Shown: positions 44,091-53,205 of the stretch, in pieces
How the letters are laid out: each line of letters opens with the position of its first letter
Numbering within the stretch: position 1 is the stretch's first letter
Source: Streptomyces clavifer
Lineage (GTDB): Bacteria; Actinomycetota; Actinomycetes; Streptomycetales; Streptomycetaceae
Assembly (NCBI GenBank): GCA_014651175.1
Contig: BMWJ01000002.1
Coordinates: 186,001-250,000 of the forward strand
Direction of reading: 5' to 3'
DNA: 64,000 nucleotides
Made by a program: the position numbers and the translations under genes
Notes under the pieces: model-generated
Database searches by the model: none
Seen by the model: only the letters and a program-made list of their open reading frames with translations
Told to the model about the DNA's origin: nothing

Positions 44091-45124
44091 AAGCCGCTCC
44101 TCCGGTCCGAACGGTTCGATGGGGGTCCGCCGGCCGGCTCGCCGCAGGAGCTGCGGACGACCAGACGGGCGGGCAGGGTGACGGACTGCGGGGGGCGGCC
44201 CTCGATGACGTCGACCAGCGCGCGTACGGCGGCTCGGCCGAGGTCGCCGGTCGGCTGGGCGATCGCGGTGATCGGCGGTCCGGTGTGGACGAACCACGGG
44301 ATGTCGTCGAAGGCCGCGATGCCGATGTCCTCGGGGACGCGCAGGCCGTGTGCCCGGATGGCGTCCAGCGCGCCGAGCGCCATCAGGTTGTCGGCGGCGA
44401 ACACGATCTCGGGCGGTTCGGGGAGCGACAGGAAGTGCTCGGTGACACGCCGTCCGCTGTCCGCCTGGAAGTCGCCCTGGCCGATGTAGGCGTCGGGCAG
44501 GGCGAGTCCGTGGGTGCGCATCGCTTCGCGGAAGGCCTCGACCCGCTCGTCGCCCGTGGTGGTGGCGGCGGGGCCCGCGATGATGGCGAGCCTGCGGTGG
44601 CCGAGGGCGTGCAGGTGGGCGACCAGGTCCTGGATCGCCCGGTGGCCGTCGGCGCGTACGACGGGTACGTCCACGCCCGGCATCCAGCGGTCCACGAAGA
44701 CCATCGGGGTGCCGGTGCGCGCCACCTCGTGCAGCAGCGGGGATGCGCCGTCGGCGGGTGAGACCAGGAGGCCGTCGATCCTGCGGTCCAGCAGGGTGCG
44801 GACGTGGTGGTCCTGCTGCTCGGGCCGCTCGTCGGCGTTGCCGATGATCACGCTGTAGCCGAGTGCGCGGGCCTCCTCCTCGACGGAGCGGGCGAGCGCG
44901 GTGAAGTACGGGTTGAGTACGTCGCTGATGACCAGGCCGAGGGTGCGGGTCTGGTCGGTGCGCAGCGAGCGGGCCACGGCGTTGGGCCGGTAGCCGAGGG
45001 CGTCGACGGCCGCGAGGACGCGGCTGCGCGCGTCCGGGCTGACGGAGGGATGGCTGTTGAGGACGCGGGAGACCGTGGCGACAGAGACTCCTGCCTGGGC
45101 CGCGACATCCTTGATGCTCGCCAT
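44087..45124 (-). CDS. rbsR: LacI-family ribose operon repressor
   Basis: A 345-aa repressor with the LacI HTH and hinge (SIKDVAAQAGVSVATVSRVL, residues 3-22; then the hinge helix RPNAVARSLRT) and a periplasmic-binding-like ribose domain. ATG 45124 follows a near-perfect AGGAGGTGG. Being first in the operon implies autoregulation through the paired operators at 45179-45214, with ribose as probable inducer. Confidence 0.94.
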   Translation of the reverse strand: MASIKDVAAQAGVSVATVSRVLNSHPSVSPDARSRVLAAVDALGYRPNAVARSLRTDQTRTLGLVISDVLNPYFTALARSVEEEARALGYSVIIGNADERPEQQDHHVRTLLDRRIDGLLVSPADGASPLLHEVARTGTPMVFVDRWMPGVDVPVVRADGHRAIQDLVAHLHALGHRRLAIIAGPAATTTGDERVEAFREAMRTHGLALPDAYIGQGDFQADSGRRVTEHFLSLPEPPEIVFAADNLMALGALDAIRAHGLRVPEDIGIAAFDDIPWFVHTGPPITAIAQPTGDLGRAAVRALVDVIEGRPPQSVTLPARLVVRSSCGEPAGGPPSNRSDRRSGL

Positions 45125-45178
45125 TTCCGGACCACCTCCTTGTGGTTTCCGTGAGCCTCGATCCAGCGGACTGCGCCG

Positions 45179-45214
45179 TGGAATCGATTACACGGATGAT
45201 TGGAAACGATTACA
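45179..45214 (-). promoter_or_regulatory. two tandem LacI-type operators
   Basis: Two 14-bp boxes differing at one position, TGGAATCGATTACA (45179-45192) and TGGAAACGATTACA (45201-45214), each have a central CG as in LacI-family sites. They are exactly 22 bp apart (two helical turns), 55-90 bp upstream of rbsR, suggesting cooperative binding of two RbsR dimers on one DNA face. Confidence 0.75.
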
Positions 45215-45368
45215 TGGCTGAAAGCAAGGCCCTCCCCATGCTCCGAGACCGGATCGTGACGCGGTGGCCGACGCGGGCGTTCTCCTGCGGGCCACCGGCC
45301 GTCGTCATCCGTGGGCGGGGCCACAGTTCGGTGCCACCCGGGGGCGGGGCCACCGCTGGGCACCACCT

Positions 45369-45517
45369 GACAGGCGGGCCCGCAGCCCGACTGCGGACGG
45401 CAGGCGGACCCACGGCAGACCGCACACGGCAGGCGGGTCCGCAGCCCAGCGGCACGTGACACACGGGTCCGCTGCCCGGCGAGACCTGACACACGGGTCC
45501 GCGGCACCCGGTCGGGA
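45369..45517 (+). repeat. five degenerate 30-bp tandem repeats
   Basis: Units beginning GACAGGCGGGCCCGC (45369), GGCAGGCGGACCC (45399), GGCAGGCGGGTCCGC (45428), GACACACGGGTCCGC (45458) and GACACACGGGTCCGC (45488) repeat every 29-30 bp, the last two nearly identical. They sit within a 1-kb stretch (45125-46139) that has no supported gene. There are no spacers, so it is not a CRISPR. Confidence 0.75.
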
Positions 45518-46139
45518 GGTCACCGCCCGACGGCAGCCGCCAGAAGGGTCACCGCCCGGTGCCCGAGCGTATCCGCGACCCCCGCCGTTGCTGCCGGTGC
45601 GCCGTAGCGAGGGGGTGCGCGCCGGGGCTCGTTCAGGGGTGCATTCCGGGGAGACTCCCCACCGACCCCCGCAAGCGAAGAGACACGTGTCTGAATATCT
45701 CTGTCCTGATACCCACCCCGAATATCCGCATCGGCGGCGAACTTCCTTGCGACTCACCGCACCCGGCGCGGACTTCACCCGGGCGCCCGGGAATTCCCGC
45801 CACGATTCCCACTTCCCGGTACTGCGCCGGCGTACGAATCACAGACCCTATTTATTCGAACACGGAGTGACCATCAGGACGAATGGGTACGAGGGTGAGC
45901 AGCAGGGATGACCTGGCCGTACGGGAATGGACGACGGGACCGGACGGACTCCGCAGCACTCGGCACGAGCGGGCCGGAAAGGCATGTCAATGGACGCCCT
46001 TCCGCCCCATGGTCTTCAGCACGCCAATTTCTCCCATTCCAGTGTGACTTTCAGACTCTTCACACGAGGTTAACTCGGCGGGCCTTTTCGCCTGTTAGCT
46101 TCGATAAGGGCGTAGACGAAGTACGGAAAGGAGGGCGAA

Positions 46140-46559
46140 GTGCGAGATGCGACGGCCCGGTTCGTGCTCACGATCCTGACCGCCCTGCTGCTGGCTCTGG
46201 AATCTCCCGTCCCCGCCACGCTCTTCCCGTCCGCGCACAGCGCCGAGGCGCTCGAGGCGCCGGACCGGCGCGCGGACTCACCTCCCCCCGCTGCCGTCCT
46301 CCACCACCTCGTACGGGTCTACGCGCCGTGCAGCGGCACGGTCCACGACGGAGAGGCCAGCGGCCTCCTCCGCAACCGCGACCGCCACCACCGTGCCGCG
46401 GCCGGCTCCGCGACCGAGACGCTCGTCCGGTGCATCGTGGCGGACGACGCCGCGGGCCGGCGCCCGTTGTCGGCGCCCGTCGCGCTGAGCGGCGCGCACA
46501 GCAGATCGAGACCGTCGGCCCCTCCCACTCCTGCCGCACTTCAGGTGTTCCGCTGCTGA
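46140..46559 (+). CDS. secreted protein of unknown function
   Basis: A 139-aa protein from GTG 46140, with a strong AAAGGAGGG ribosome-binding site. The signal peptide is FVLTILTALLLALESPVPAT. The mature part has two cysteines (VYAPCSGTVHDG, VRCIVADDAAG) and is His/Arg-rich, with no family I know. The carbonic anhydrase starts 150 bp downstream on the same strand. Upstream, about 45530-46139 holds no gene; the AT-richer 46040-46105 region likely contains its promoter. Confidence 0.6.
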   Translation: MRDATARFVLTILTALLLALESPVPATLFPSAHSAEALEAPDRRADSPPPAAVLHHLVRVYAPCSGTVHDGEASGLLRNRDRHHRAAAGSATETLVRCIVADDAAGRRPLSAPVALSGAHSRSRPSAPPTPAALQVFRC

Positions 46560-46709
46560 GCCGATCCTCGGCGCGCACCACCGGCCCCGCCCGCACGCTT
46601 CGCACCTCCGGGTGCGTCGACGTGGGGCCATGCCGTCGTGCCCGCAACGCCTCCGCTCCCGCTCGTACACCGACGCGCCGCCGACGGCGCGCCAGGAGGA
46701 ACCACACGC

Positions 46710-47300
46710 ATGCAACCCCTCATCGATCACGCCCGATCCTTCCGCGAGCAGTCGACCGCGCGCCCCGAGGAGTTCGCCCGGCTGGCCCACGGCCAGGCCC
46801 CGCAGGTCCTGTTCATCACCTGCTCGGACTCCCGGGTCGTCCCCGCCCTCATCACCGGCGCCCGCCCCGGTGAGCTCTTCGAGCTGCGCACCGCGGGCAA
46901 CATCGTCCCCCCTTATGCCGGCGCCCGGCCCACGGGCGAGGCCGCCACCATCGAATACGCGGTGGAGGTGCTCGGAGTGACGGACATCGTCGTCTGCGGC
47001 CACTCCCACTGCGGCGCCGTCACCGCGCTGGTGCGCGATGACGACCTGACCGCCGTCCCGGCCGTGCGCGACTGGTTCGCCCACGCCGCCGCCCGGCCCG
47101 AAGGGGAGGCTCAGGACCCCACCGTCGCCGAGGCCGTCAAGAACCACCTGCTGGCACAGCTGCTGCGCCTGCGCTCCTATCCGTGCGTCGAGGCCCGTCT
47201 GACAGCGGGCCTCGTGCACCTGCACGGGTGGTTCTACGAGGTGCACACGGGAGCCGTGCAGGCCCACGACGTGCACTCCGACACGTTCCGGGCGCTGTGA
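46710..47300 (+). CDS. beta-class carbonic anhydrase
   Basis: A 196-aa zinc enzyme hydrating CO2 to bicarbonate. The ligands are visible: Cys38 with the Asp40-Arg42 dyad in ITCSDSR, and His98 and Cys101 in CGHSHCGAV. ATG 46710 follows CAGGAGGA. It overlaps the SulP transporter start by 4 nt, implying coupled translation and a joint role in bicarbonate supply. Confidence 0.95.
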   Translation: MQPLIDHARSFREQSTARPEEFARLAHGQAPQVLFITCSDSRVVPALITGARPGELFELRTAGNIVPPYAGARPTGEAATIEYAVEVLGVTDIVVCGHSHCGAVTALVRDDDLTAVPAVRDWFAHAAARPEGEAQDPTVAEAVKNHLLAQLLRLRSYPCVEARLTAGLVHLHGWFYEVHTGAVQAHDVHSDTFRAL

Positions 47301-48796
47301 GGGCGGGCCTGGGCGGCAAAGTCGCCCTTCCTCATCTGCGGCAGGACCTCGCCGCCTCGATCGTCGTGTTCCTCGTCGCCCTTCCGCTGTGCGTGGGGGT
47401 CGCCGTGGCCTCCGGCGTCCCGGCGGAACTGGGGCTGGTCACGGGCATCGTCGGTGGCCTCCTCACCGGCATGATGCGCGGGAGCAGTCTGCAGGTCTCC
47501 GGTCCGGCCGCCGGTCTGACCGTGCTGGTCTTCGAGGCCGTCCAGGCCTTCGGCCTGGCCACGCTCGGAGTGATCGTGCTGACCGCCGGGCTGCTCCAGC
47601 TCGCCATGGGCGCCCTGAAGCTGGGGCGCTGGTTCCGGGCGATCTCCGTGTCGGTCGTCGAGGGCATGCTCGCCGGCATCGGGCTCGTACTCATCGCCGG
47701 ACAGCTCTACACCGCGGCGGGCCTGAAGGCGCCGGTCTCCGGCGCGGGCAAGGTGGCCGGGCTCCCCGGAGCCCTGGCCGGGGCCGTCACCGACAGCGCC
47801 GCCCTCGTGTCACTCGCGGTCGGCGCCGCGACGATCGCCGTGGTGGTGCTGTGGAAGCGCACACCGGCCCGAGTGCGTGCCGTGCCGGGCGCGCTCGCCG
47901 CCGTCGTGCTGGCCACGCTCGCGACCTCGGTGTTCAGCCTGCCGGTCGCCACGGTCGAGGTGCAGGGCCTGCTCGGTGCCATCCAGTTCCCCGGGCTCGA
48001 CAGCCTCGGCAGGCTCGCGAGCCTGAGCGTGATCGGGACCGTCCTCGCCTTCACCCTGATCGCCTCCGCAGAGAGCCTGTTCAGCGCGGCCGCGGTCGAC
48101 CGGCTCCACGACGGACCGCGCACCGAGTACGACAAGGAGCTGATGGCCCAGGGTGCGGGCAACGCCGCGTGCGGGCTGCTCGGGGCACTGCCGATGACCG
48201 CGGTCATCGTGCGGAGCTCCGCCAATGTCCAGGCAGGGGCGAGGACGAAGGCCTCCCGGGTCCTGCACGGGGTGTGGTTGCTGCTCTTCGCGGCGCTGCT
48301 GCCTTCGGTCCTCGGGCTCGTCCCGCTGCCGGCCCTGGCCGGGATCCTCATCCACGCGGGCTGGAAGCTGATCCCGCTGCACACCCTCGCGACGCTGTGG
48401 CACCGGCACCGCGGTGAGGCCCTGATCCTGATGGTCACGGCCATCGCGATCGTCACCGTGAACATGTTCGAGGGTGTACTGATCGGGCTGGCCCTGTCGG
48501 TGGCCAAGACGGCCTGGGACGCCTCGCACGTCAAGCTGGACGTCGTCGACACGGGCGCGGGTCCCGTCCGCGCCCGGCTGTCCGGCAACGCCACGTTCCT
48601 GCAACTGCCGAAAATACTCGACAGCCTGGAGGCCCTGCCCCAGGACCGGCCCATCGAGCTGGACCTCTCCGGGCTGCACCACCGGGACCACGCGTGCCGC
48701 ACGGCACTGGAGAACTGGGCCTCACGGCACAGCTCCCCCGGCACCGAACCCGTACAGCTGACCGAACCGGCGCCAGCGAGCTCCACCTCCGGCTGA
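47297..48796 (+). CDS. SulP-family anion transporter, probable bicarbonate
   Basis: A 499-aa SulP/SLC26 carrier with about ten or more membrane helices; the signature region is AASIVVFLVALPLCVGVAVA and SSLQVSGPAAGLTVLVF. A short cytoplasmic C-terminus from about 420 resembles a shortened STAS domain (LSGNATFLQLPKIL, IELDLSGLHHRDHACRTAL). Coupling to a carbonic anhydrase points to bicarbonate rather than sulfate, as in BicA. GTG 47297 overlaps the upstream TGA. Confidence 0.92.
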   Translation: MRAGLGGKVALPHLRQDLAASIVVFLVALPLCVGVAVASGVPAELGLVTGIVGGLLTGMMRGSSLQVSGPAAGLTVLVFEAVQAFGLATLGVIVLTAGLLQLAMGALKLGRWFRAISVSVVEGMLAGIGLVLIAGQLYTAAGLKAPVSGAGKVAGLPGALAGAVTDSAALVSLAVGAATIAVVVLWKRTPARVRAVPGALAAVVLATLATSVFSLPVATVEVQGLLGAIQFPGLDSLGRLASLSVIGTVLAFTLIASAESLFSAAAVDRLHDGPRTEYDKELMAQGAGNAACGLLGALPMTAVIVRSSANVQAGARTKASRVLHGVWLLLFAALLPSVLGLVPLPALAGILIHAGWKLIPLHTLATLWHRHRGEALILMVTAIAIVTVNMFEGVLIGLALSVAKTAWDASHVKLDVVDTGAGPVRARLSGNATFLQLPKILDSLEALPQDRPIELDLSGLHHRDHACRTALENWASRHSSPGTEPVQLTEPAPASSTSG

Positions 48797-48802
48797 CGCC
48801 GG

Positions 48803-48842
48803 GGAGCCCCGACCACGAGCCCCGGCCCGTGGTCGGGGCTCC
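48803..48842 (+). terminator. terminator after the SulP gene
   Basis: A perfect 15-bp stem, GGAGCCCCGACCACG (48803-48817) with its complement at 48828-48842, and a 10-nt loop, 6 bp after the SulP stop. Confidence 0.8.
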
Positions 48843-48876
48843 TCAAGTCCTCGACCCCCGCCGACCACCCCTGAAA

Positions 48877-48905
48877 CGCAAAAGAACCCCACCGGAGTGG
48901 GGTTC
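48877..48905 (-). terminator. intrinsic terminator of tRNA-Leu
   Basis: On the minus strand, GAACCCCA pairs with TGGGGTTC (48884-48891 with 48898-48905), followed by CTTTTGCGTTT. It lies immediately after the tRNA 3' end and has an unusually good T-tract for this genome. Confidence 0.88.
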
Positions 48906-48909
48906 CTGC

Positions 48910-48997
48910 TGGTGTCCGAGGGGGGACTTGAACCCCCACGCCCGATAAAGGGCACTAGCACCTCAAGCTAGCGCGTCTGCCATTCCGCCACCCGGAC
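48910..48997 (-). tRNA. tRNA-Leu (anticodon GAG)
   Basis: An 88-nt class II tRNA with acceptor stem GTCCGGG/CTCGGAC (one G-T type pair), D-arm with TGGCGGAATGGC, anticodon stem CTAGC/GCTAG with loop TTGAGGT (GAG), a long variable arm (GTGCCCTTTATCGGGCGT), T-arm GGGGGTTCAAGTCCCCC, discriminator A and encoded CCA. It reads CUC and CUU codons. Confidence 0.97.
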
Positions 48998-49198
48998 AAG
49001 GTGTCTGCCGTTCACGGGTGTTCCCCGTGGCGACAAAGAAAACAATACCAGGGGTTTGGGGTGGCTCTCACCTGCGTTTCCGGTGGTCAGTGCGGTGCGG
49101 ACGCATCCGGGCGGGCCATCGCCCCTGCCGGGACCCGCCGCACGCACGTTCCGTGGCGTGCCGTGCGCGCTCCGTGGCCGGAGGCTACCTTCGCGGGC

Positions 49199-50557
49199 AT
49201 GAGCGGCAGCGGCGGCACTGATGGCACGAGCGGGACCAGCGGCACGAGTGACCGAGCCCTCCGGCCGCCCCACGCCCTGGCCCCCCTGCGCGAGGGGTTG
49301 CGTGACACGTTCTGGTTCGCGCCGACCGTGGGGCTGCTGTGCGCCTTCGTGCTGTGGTGGGCCATCGCCGAGATCGACACGAGGATCGTCGCCCATCTGC
49401 AGGCGGAACAGGCGTACGCGGAGCTGGGGGACCTGATCGCGATCGTCGTGGACGCCCGGACGATCGTCACGACGGTCAGCTCGGCGATGATGACGTTCAT
49501 CGGTGTCGTCTTCAGCATCTCGCTGGTGGCGGTGCAGATGGCGAGCGGGCAACTCACCCCCCGCGTGGTGCGGATCTTCGTACGGAGCCGGATCAGCAAG
49601 CTGACGCTGACGGTGTTCCTCGCGACGTTCGCGTTCTCGTTGCTGGTGCTGTCCTCGTACGAGGGCGGGGCCGAGCCGGATCCGCGCCGGGTGGCCTCCG
49701 TGCCGCTCCTGCAGAGCGTGCTGACGCTCGGCATGGTCGGCCTGAGCCTGCTGCTGTTCATCGCCTACGTCTCCTCCACCCTGAGGCTGATGCAGGTCGG
49801 GCCCGTCCTCGACCACATCGCCCGGGAGTCCTTCCGGGCGCTCGGGCAGCAGCCCGGCGAGGAGCCCTCCGGCCGTGCGCCGCTCGCCGCGGAGACGGCG
49901 CGGGTCACCCACCGGGGGCGCGCGGGGGTGCTGCGCAGCGTGAACGTGCCGCGGTTGGTGCGCGCCGCGCGCCGGCAGGGGGTCGTGCTGCGGCTGATCC
50001 CGCGGATCGGGGACTTCCTGCTGCCGGGGACACCGGTGCTGGCTGTGCACGGCGGAGGCGTACCCGCGCCGTACGCGCTGAGGTACACCGTCGATGTCGG
50101 GGTCGAGCGCGGCCTGCGGCAGGATCCGGCGTTCGGGCTGCGGCAGTTGTCGGACATCGCGCTGCGGGCTTTGTCGTCGTCCGTGAACGATCCGACCACC
50201 GCGGTGCAGTGTCTCGACCGGATCGTGCAGTTCCTCTCCGTCGCCGTGCACCTGCCGCTCGGACCGATGCACCACCGGGACCGGCGGGGTGCGGTGCGGC
50301 TCGTGCAGGAGGTGCCCGGGTGGACGGATCTGGTGGATCTGGGCTTCGAGGAGATCCGGGGGTGCGCGGTCGGCCACCCCCAGGTGACCCGCCGGTTGCT
50401 GGCCGGACTCGACGATCTGCTACTGCTCGCGGCCGACGAACGGAGGAAGCCACTGATCAGGCACCGTGCGCTCCTGGTGGAGGCGGTCGAGCGCACGGTG
50501 CCCGAGGCGGCCGGGCGTGCGTTCGCGCTGCACCCGGACCGTCAGGGGATCAACTGA
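49199..50557 (+). CDS. DUF2254 membrane protein
   Basis: A 452-aa protein with a Gly/Ser/Thr-rich N-terminus and four membrane helices: FAPTVGLLCAFVLWWAIAEI, the long SAMMTFIGVVFSISLVAVQM, LTLTVFLATFAFSLLVL and SVLTLGMVGLSLLLFIAYV. A large soluble C-terminal domain (about 200-452) has the conserved DIALRALSSSVNDPTTAVQC motif of DUF2254. Function unknown. ATG 49199 is the first plausible start. It is convergent with the isomerase gene, with a shared terminator. Confidence 0.88.
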   Translation: MSGSGGTDGTSGTSGTSDRALRPPHALAPLREGLRDTFWFAPTVGLLCAFVLWWAIAEIDTRIVAHLQAEQAYAELGDLIAIVVDARTIVTTVSSAMMTFIGVVFSISLVAVQMASGQLTPRVVRIFVRSRISKLTLTVFLATFAFSLLVLSSYEGGAEPDPRRVASVPLLQSVLTLGMVGLSLLLFIAYVSSTLRLMQVGPVLDHIARESFRALGQQPGEEPSGRAPLAAETARVTHRGRAGVLRSVNVPRLVRAARRQGVVLRLIPRIGDFLLPGTPVLAVHGGGVPAPYALRYTVDVGVERGLRQDPAFGLRQLSDIALRALSSSVNDPTTAVQCLDRIVQFLSVAVHLPLGPMHHRDRRGAVRLVQEVPGWTDLVDLGFEEIRGCAVGHPQVTRRLLAGLDDLLLLAADERRKPLIRHRALLVEAVERTVPEAAGRAFALHPDRQGIN

Positions 50558-50661
50558 CGCCTCCGGCCGGTTCCTGCACCAGCCGGCCGGCCCGGGGGCG
50601 GCAATCCGGCCCGCCCGGTCGCGGTGGGCGGGCAGGCGGACTGACGGCACGGACGTGAACA

Positions 50662-50702
50662 GCGATACGGGGACCCGGAGGAGGCCCGGGACCCCGTATC
50701 GC
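50662..50702. terminator. bidirectional terminator
   Basis: GCGATACGGGG (50662-50672) pairs with CCCCGTATCGC (50692-50702); after one mismatch the stem continues with CCCGG/CCGGG. It lies between convergent genes. Confidence 0.75.
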
Positions 50703-50716
50703 GCTGCGGACGGACA

Positions 50717-51778
50717 TCAGTCGCCGCAGCGGCCCGACCGCAGCGAGTGCAGGTGCTCGCTGGACTTGCGGGCGAAGGCGAAGGACTCGGCCGGGTTGTC
50801 GTGCTCGGTCTGCCAGTGGTGGTAGCTGCGGCCGCGGTGGGTGCGCTGGGTGACGCGGCTCAGGAACGTCTTGTAGTCGATGTCGCCGTCACCGACGTCC
50901 GACATGCGGTAGCCGTCACGGGCCGTGTCGTCCCTGATGCCGTCCTTGACGTGGAACAGGGGGTAGCGGTCGGGCTGCTTGAGGACGTAGTCGACGGGGT
51001 TGAAGGGGGCGGGGGTGCCGTCGGCCTTCTTCCCGAAGCGGAACTGGGCGGCGAACGCCCAGTAGATGTCCATCTCCAGGTAGACGAGGTCCGGGTCGGT
51101 CTCGGCGAGCAGGACGTCGTAGAGGCGCACGCCCGGCTTGTCGGTGGCGAAGGAGAACTCCTCCGCGTGGTTGTGCTGGTAGAACTTCATGCCGCGCTTG
51201 CGGGCCGCGGCACCGTAGGTGTTGAAGTCCTCGGCGGCACGCTTCCAGCCGTCCACGGTGGAGCCGTAGCGGAACGGTCCGGAGGCGGTGCCTATGTGCT
51301 TGAGGCCGAGGGCCTGGGCCTCGTCCAGCACCTTGGTGAGGTTCTGGGCGAAGGTGTAGGCGCCGGGGTTGTTGTCGTCGTAGTAGCCGACGTGGCTGCC
51401 GATGGGGTTCAGGCCGTGGTCCTTGGCCAGCTTCTTGAGCTGGGCCAGGGTGATGGCTCCGGCCGAGCCCTGGGTGTATCCGGCGAACTCGATCTCGTCG
51501 TAGCCGTACTTCTCCAGTTCGGCGAAGACGGGGGCGAATCCGAGGGTGGAGACCTTGTCGCGGAGGCTGTAGAGCTGGATGCCGAGGCGGCCGGGGGGCA
51601 GGACGGCGCGGCCCTTGCCGTGGCCGTGCCCATGCCCGTGGCCCTGGCCCGGATTGCCCGCGGCCTGGGCGGTCGCGGCGCCGATGAGGGTGGCCGCCGT
51701 GGCTCCGGCGGCGACGCCCAGGACGTTGCGGCGGCTGAGTCTGCTCGCGAGTTCGGAGTCCTTCGGGGTGCGGCTCAT
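50717..51778 (-). CDS. Tat-exported sugar isomerase/epimerase
   Basis: A 353-aa xylose-isomerase-like TIM barrel with a twin-arginine signal (SRRNVLGVAAGATAATL) and an AQA-A cleavage site, followed by a His-repeat GHGHGHGHGKG. The barrel runs from LGIQLYSLRDKV through EIEFAGY, MKFYQHNHAEEF (metal ligands) and VYLEMDIYWAFAA to LFHVKDG. ATG 51778 follows AGGAGGCAC. It is 41 bp after the EboF-like gene, so probably the last gene of the ebo-like operon. Extracytoplasmic isomerases of this family act on free or conjugated sugars or cyclitols. Confidence 0.9.
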   Translation of the reverse strand: MSRTPKDSELASRLSRRNVLGVAAGATAATLIGAATAQAAGNPGQGHGHGHGHGKGRAVLPPGRLGIQLYSLRDKVSTLGFAPVFAELEKYGYDEIEFAGYTQGSAGAITLAQLKKLAKDHGLNPIGSHVGYYDDNNPGAYTFAQNLTKVLDEAQALGLKHIGTASGPFRYGSTVDGWKRAAEDFNTYGAAARKRGMKFYQHNHAEEFSFATDKPGVRLYDVLLAETDPDLVYLEMDIYWAFAAQFRFGKKADGTPAPFNPVDYVLKQPDRYPLFHVKDGIRDDTARDGYRMSDVGDGDIDYKTFLSRVTQRTHRGRSYHHWQTEHDNPAESFAFARKSSEHLHSLRSGRCGD

Positions 51779-51819
51779 GATCAGGTGCCTCCTGTGTGGG
51801 TGTGCGGGCGGGCGGACGG

Positions 51820-53205
51820 TCAGTGCAGTCCCGCGAGCTGGAGGAGCAGGGACTTCACTTCGGTGGCCTGGACGCGGCCGGTGAACGCGTGGGGGGCGGA
51901 GCAGAGGATGAGCGGACCTTCGTCGTCGCTCTCGGGGAGGCGGCCGTGGCTGCCGCGAATGGGTGAGGGGTCCAGGGGGACGACCGCCATGCGGTAGCGC
52001 ATCCCGAGCTTCTTGCGGGCCACCGCGGAGGCGGCCCGGACCCGGACGTAGGGGTCCTGGGGGTCCATGAAGAGCTCGACGGGGTCGTAGCCGGGCTTGC
52101 GGTGGATCTCGACGAGCTGGGCGAAGTCGGGTGCGCGTGTGTCGTCGAGCCAGTAGTAGTACGTGAACCAGGCGTCCTTCTCCGCGACGGCCACCAGCTC
52201 CCCGGAGCGGGGGTGGTCCAGGTGGTGGGCCTTCTTGCCCTCGTCGTCGAGGAGCTGCTCGATGCCGGGCAGGTCCGCGAGGGCCTCCCGGGTCGCCTCC
52301 AGGTCCTCGGGGCGGCGTACGTAGACGTGGGCGAGCTGGTGGTCGGCGACGGCGAAGGCCCGGGAGGCCATCGGGTCGAGGTACTCCATGCCGTCCTGGG
52401 TGTGCACCTCCAGCAGCCCGGCGCGGCGCAGGGCGCGGTTGATGTCGACGGGCCGGTCGACGCGGGTGATGCCGTACTCGGAGAGGGCGACGACGGTGCG
52501 GCCCTCGGCACGGGCGTCGTCCAGGAGCGGTGCCACGGCCCGGTCGAGCTCGGTGGCGGCCCGGTGGGAGCGGGGGTCGTCGGGGCCGTAGCGCTGGAGG
52601 TCGTAGTCGAGGTGCGGGAGGTAGCACAGGGCCAGGTCGGGGGTGCGGGTGGCGAGGATGTGCCGGGTCGCGTCGATGATCCACTGCGAGGAGACGAGGT
52701 CGGCGCCGGGGCCCCAGAAGTGGAAGAGCGGGAAGGTGCCGAGCTTGTCGGTCAGCTCGTCGTGCAGGGCGGGGGGGCGGGTGTAGCAGTCGGGTTCCTT
52801 GCGGCCGTCGGCGTAGTACACGGGGCGGGGGGTGACGGTCCAGTCGGTGTCGGCGCCCATGGCGTACCACCAGCAGATGTTGGCGACGGTGTAGCCGGGG
52901 TGGGCGCGGCGGGCGGCGTCCCACAGCTTGTCGCCCTCGACGAGTCCGTTGTGCTGGCGCCACAGGAGCACGTCGCCGAGCTCGCGGAAGTACCAGCCGT
53001 TGGCGACGATGCCGTGCTCGGAGGGGGTGGTGCCGGTGAGGAAGGTGGACTGGGCGGCGCAGGTGACGGCGGGCAGGACGGTGGTCAGGGGGGCCTGTGC
53101 GCCGGCCCCCGCCATGGCCCGGAGGTGGGGCATGTGCTCCAGCAGCTGGGGGGTGAGGCCGACCACGTCGAGGACGAGGAGCGGGGTGGGTGTGCCGGTC
53201 GTCAT
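51820..53205 (-). CDS. alkaline-phosphatase-superfamily hydrolase, EboF-like
   Basis: A 461-aa nucleotide-pyrophosphatase/phosphodiesterase-type enzyme. Metal-binding and nucleophile motifs include LLVLDVVGLT at the start, VTCAAQSTFLTGTTPSEHG with the nucleophilic Thr/Ser, LPHLDYDLQRYGPD, ALSEYGITRVDRP and AVADHQLAHVYV. In ebo clusters EboF has this fold. It overlaps EboE by 4 nt. It lacks a signal peptide, so it likely works in the cytoplasm on a phosphorylated or nucleotide-linked intermediate. Confidence 0.85.
   Translation of the reverse strand: MTTGTPTPLLVLDVVGLTPQLLEHMPHLRAMAGAGAQAPLTTVLPAVTCAAQSTFLTGTTPSEHGIVANGWYFRELGDVLLWRQHNGLVEGDKLWDAARRAHPGYTVANICWWYAMGADTDWTVTPRPVYYADGRKEPDCYTRPPALHDELTDKLGTFPLFHFWGPGADLVSSQWIIDATRHILATRTPDLALCYLPHLDYDLQRYGPDDPRSHRAATELDRAVAPLLDDARAEGRTVVALSEYGITRVDRPVDINRALRRAGLLEVHTQDGMEYLDPMASRAFAVADHQLAHVYVRRPEDLEATREALADLPGIEQLLDDEGKKAHHLDHPRSGELVAVAEKDAWFTYYYWLDDTRAPDFAQLVEIHRKPGYDPVELFMDPQDPYVRVRAASAVARKKLGMRYRMAVVPLDPSPIRGSHGRLPESDDEGPLILCSAPHAFTGRVQATEVKSLLLQLAGLH

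Noticed and set aside
45369..45517. CRISPR array
   Set aside because: Units are contiguous with no spacers and are degenerate; no cas genes in the window.
45264..45911. Open frames across the 30-bp repeats
   Set aside because: No ribosome-binding site, repeat-derived translation, no family resemblance on either strand.
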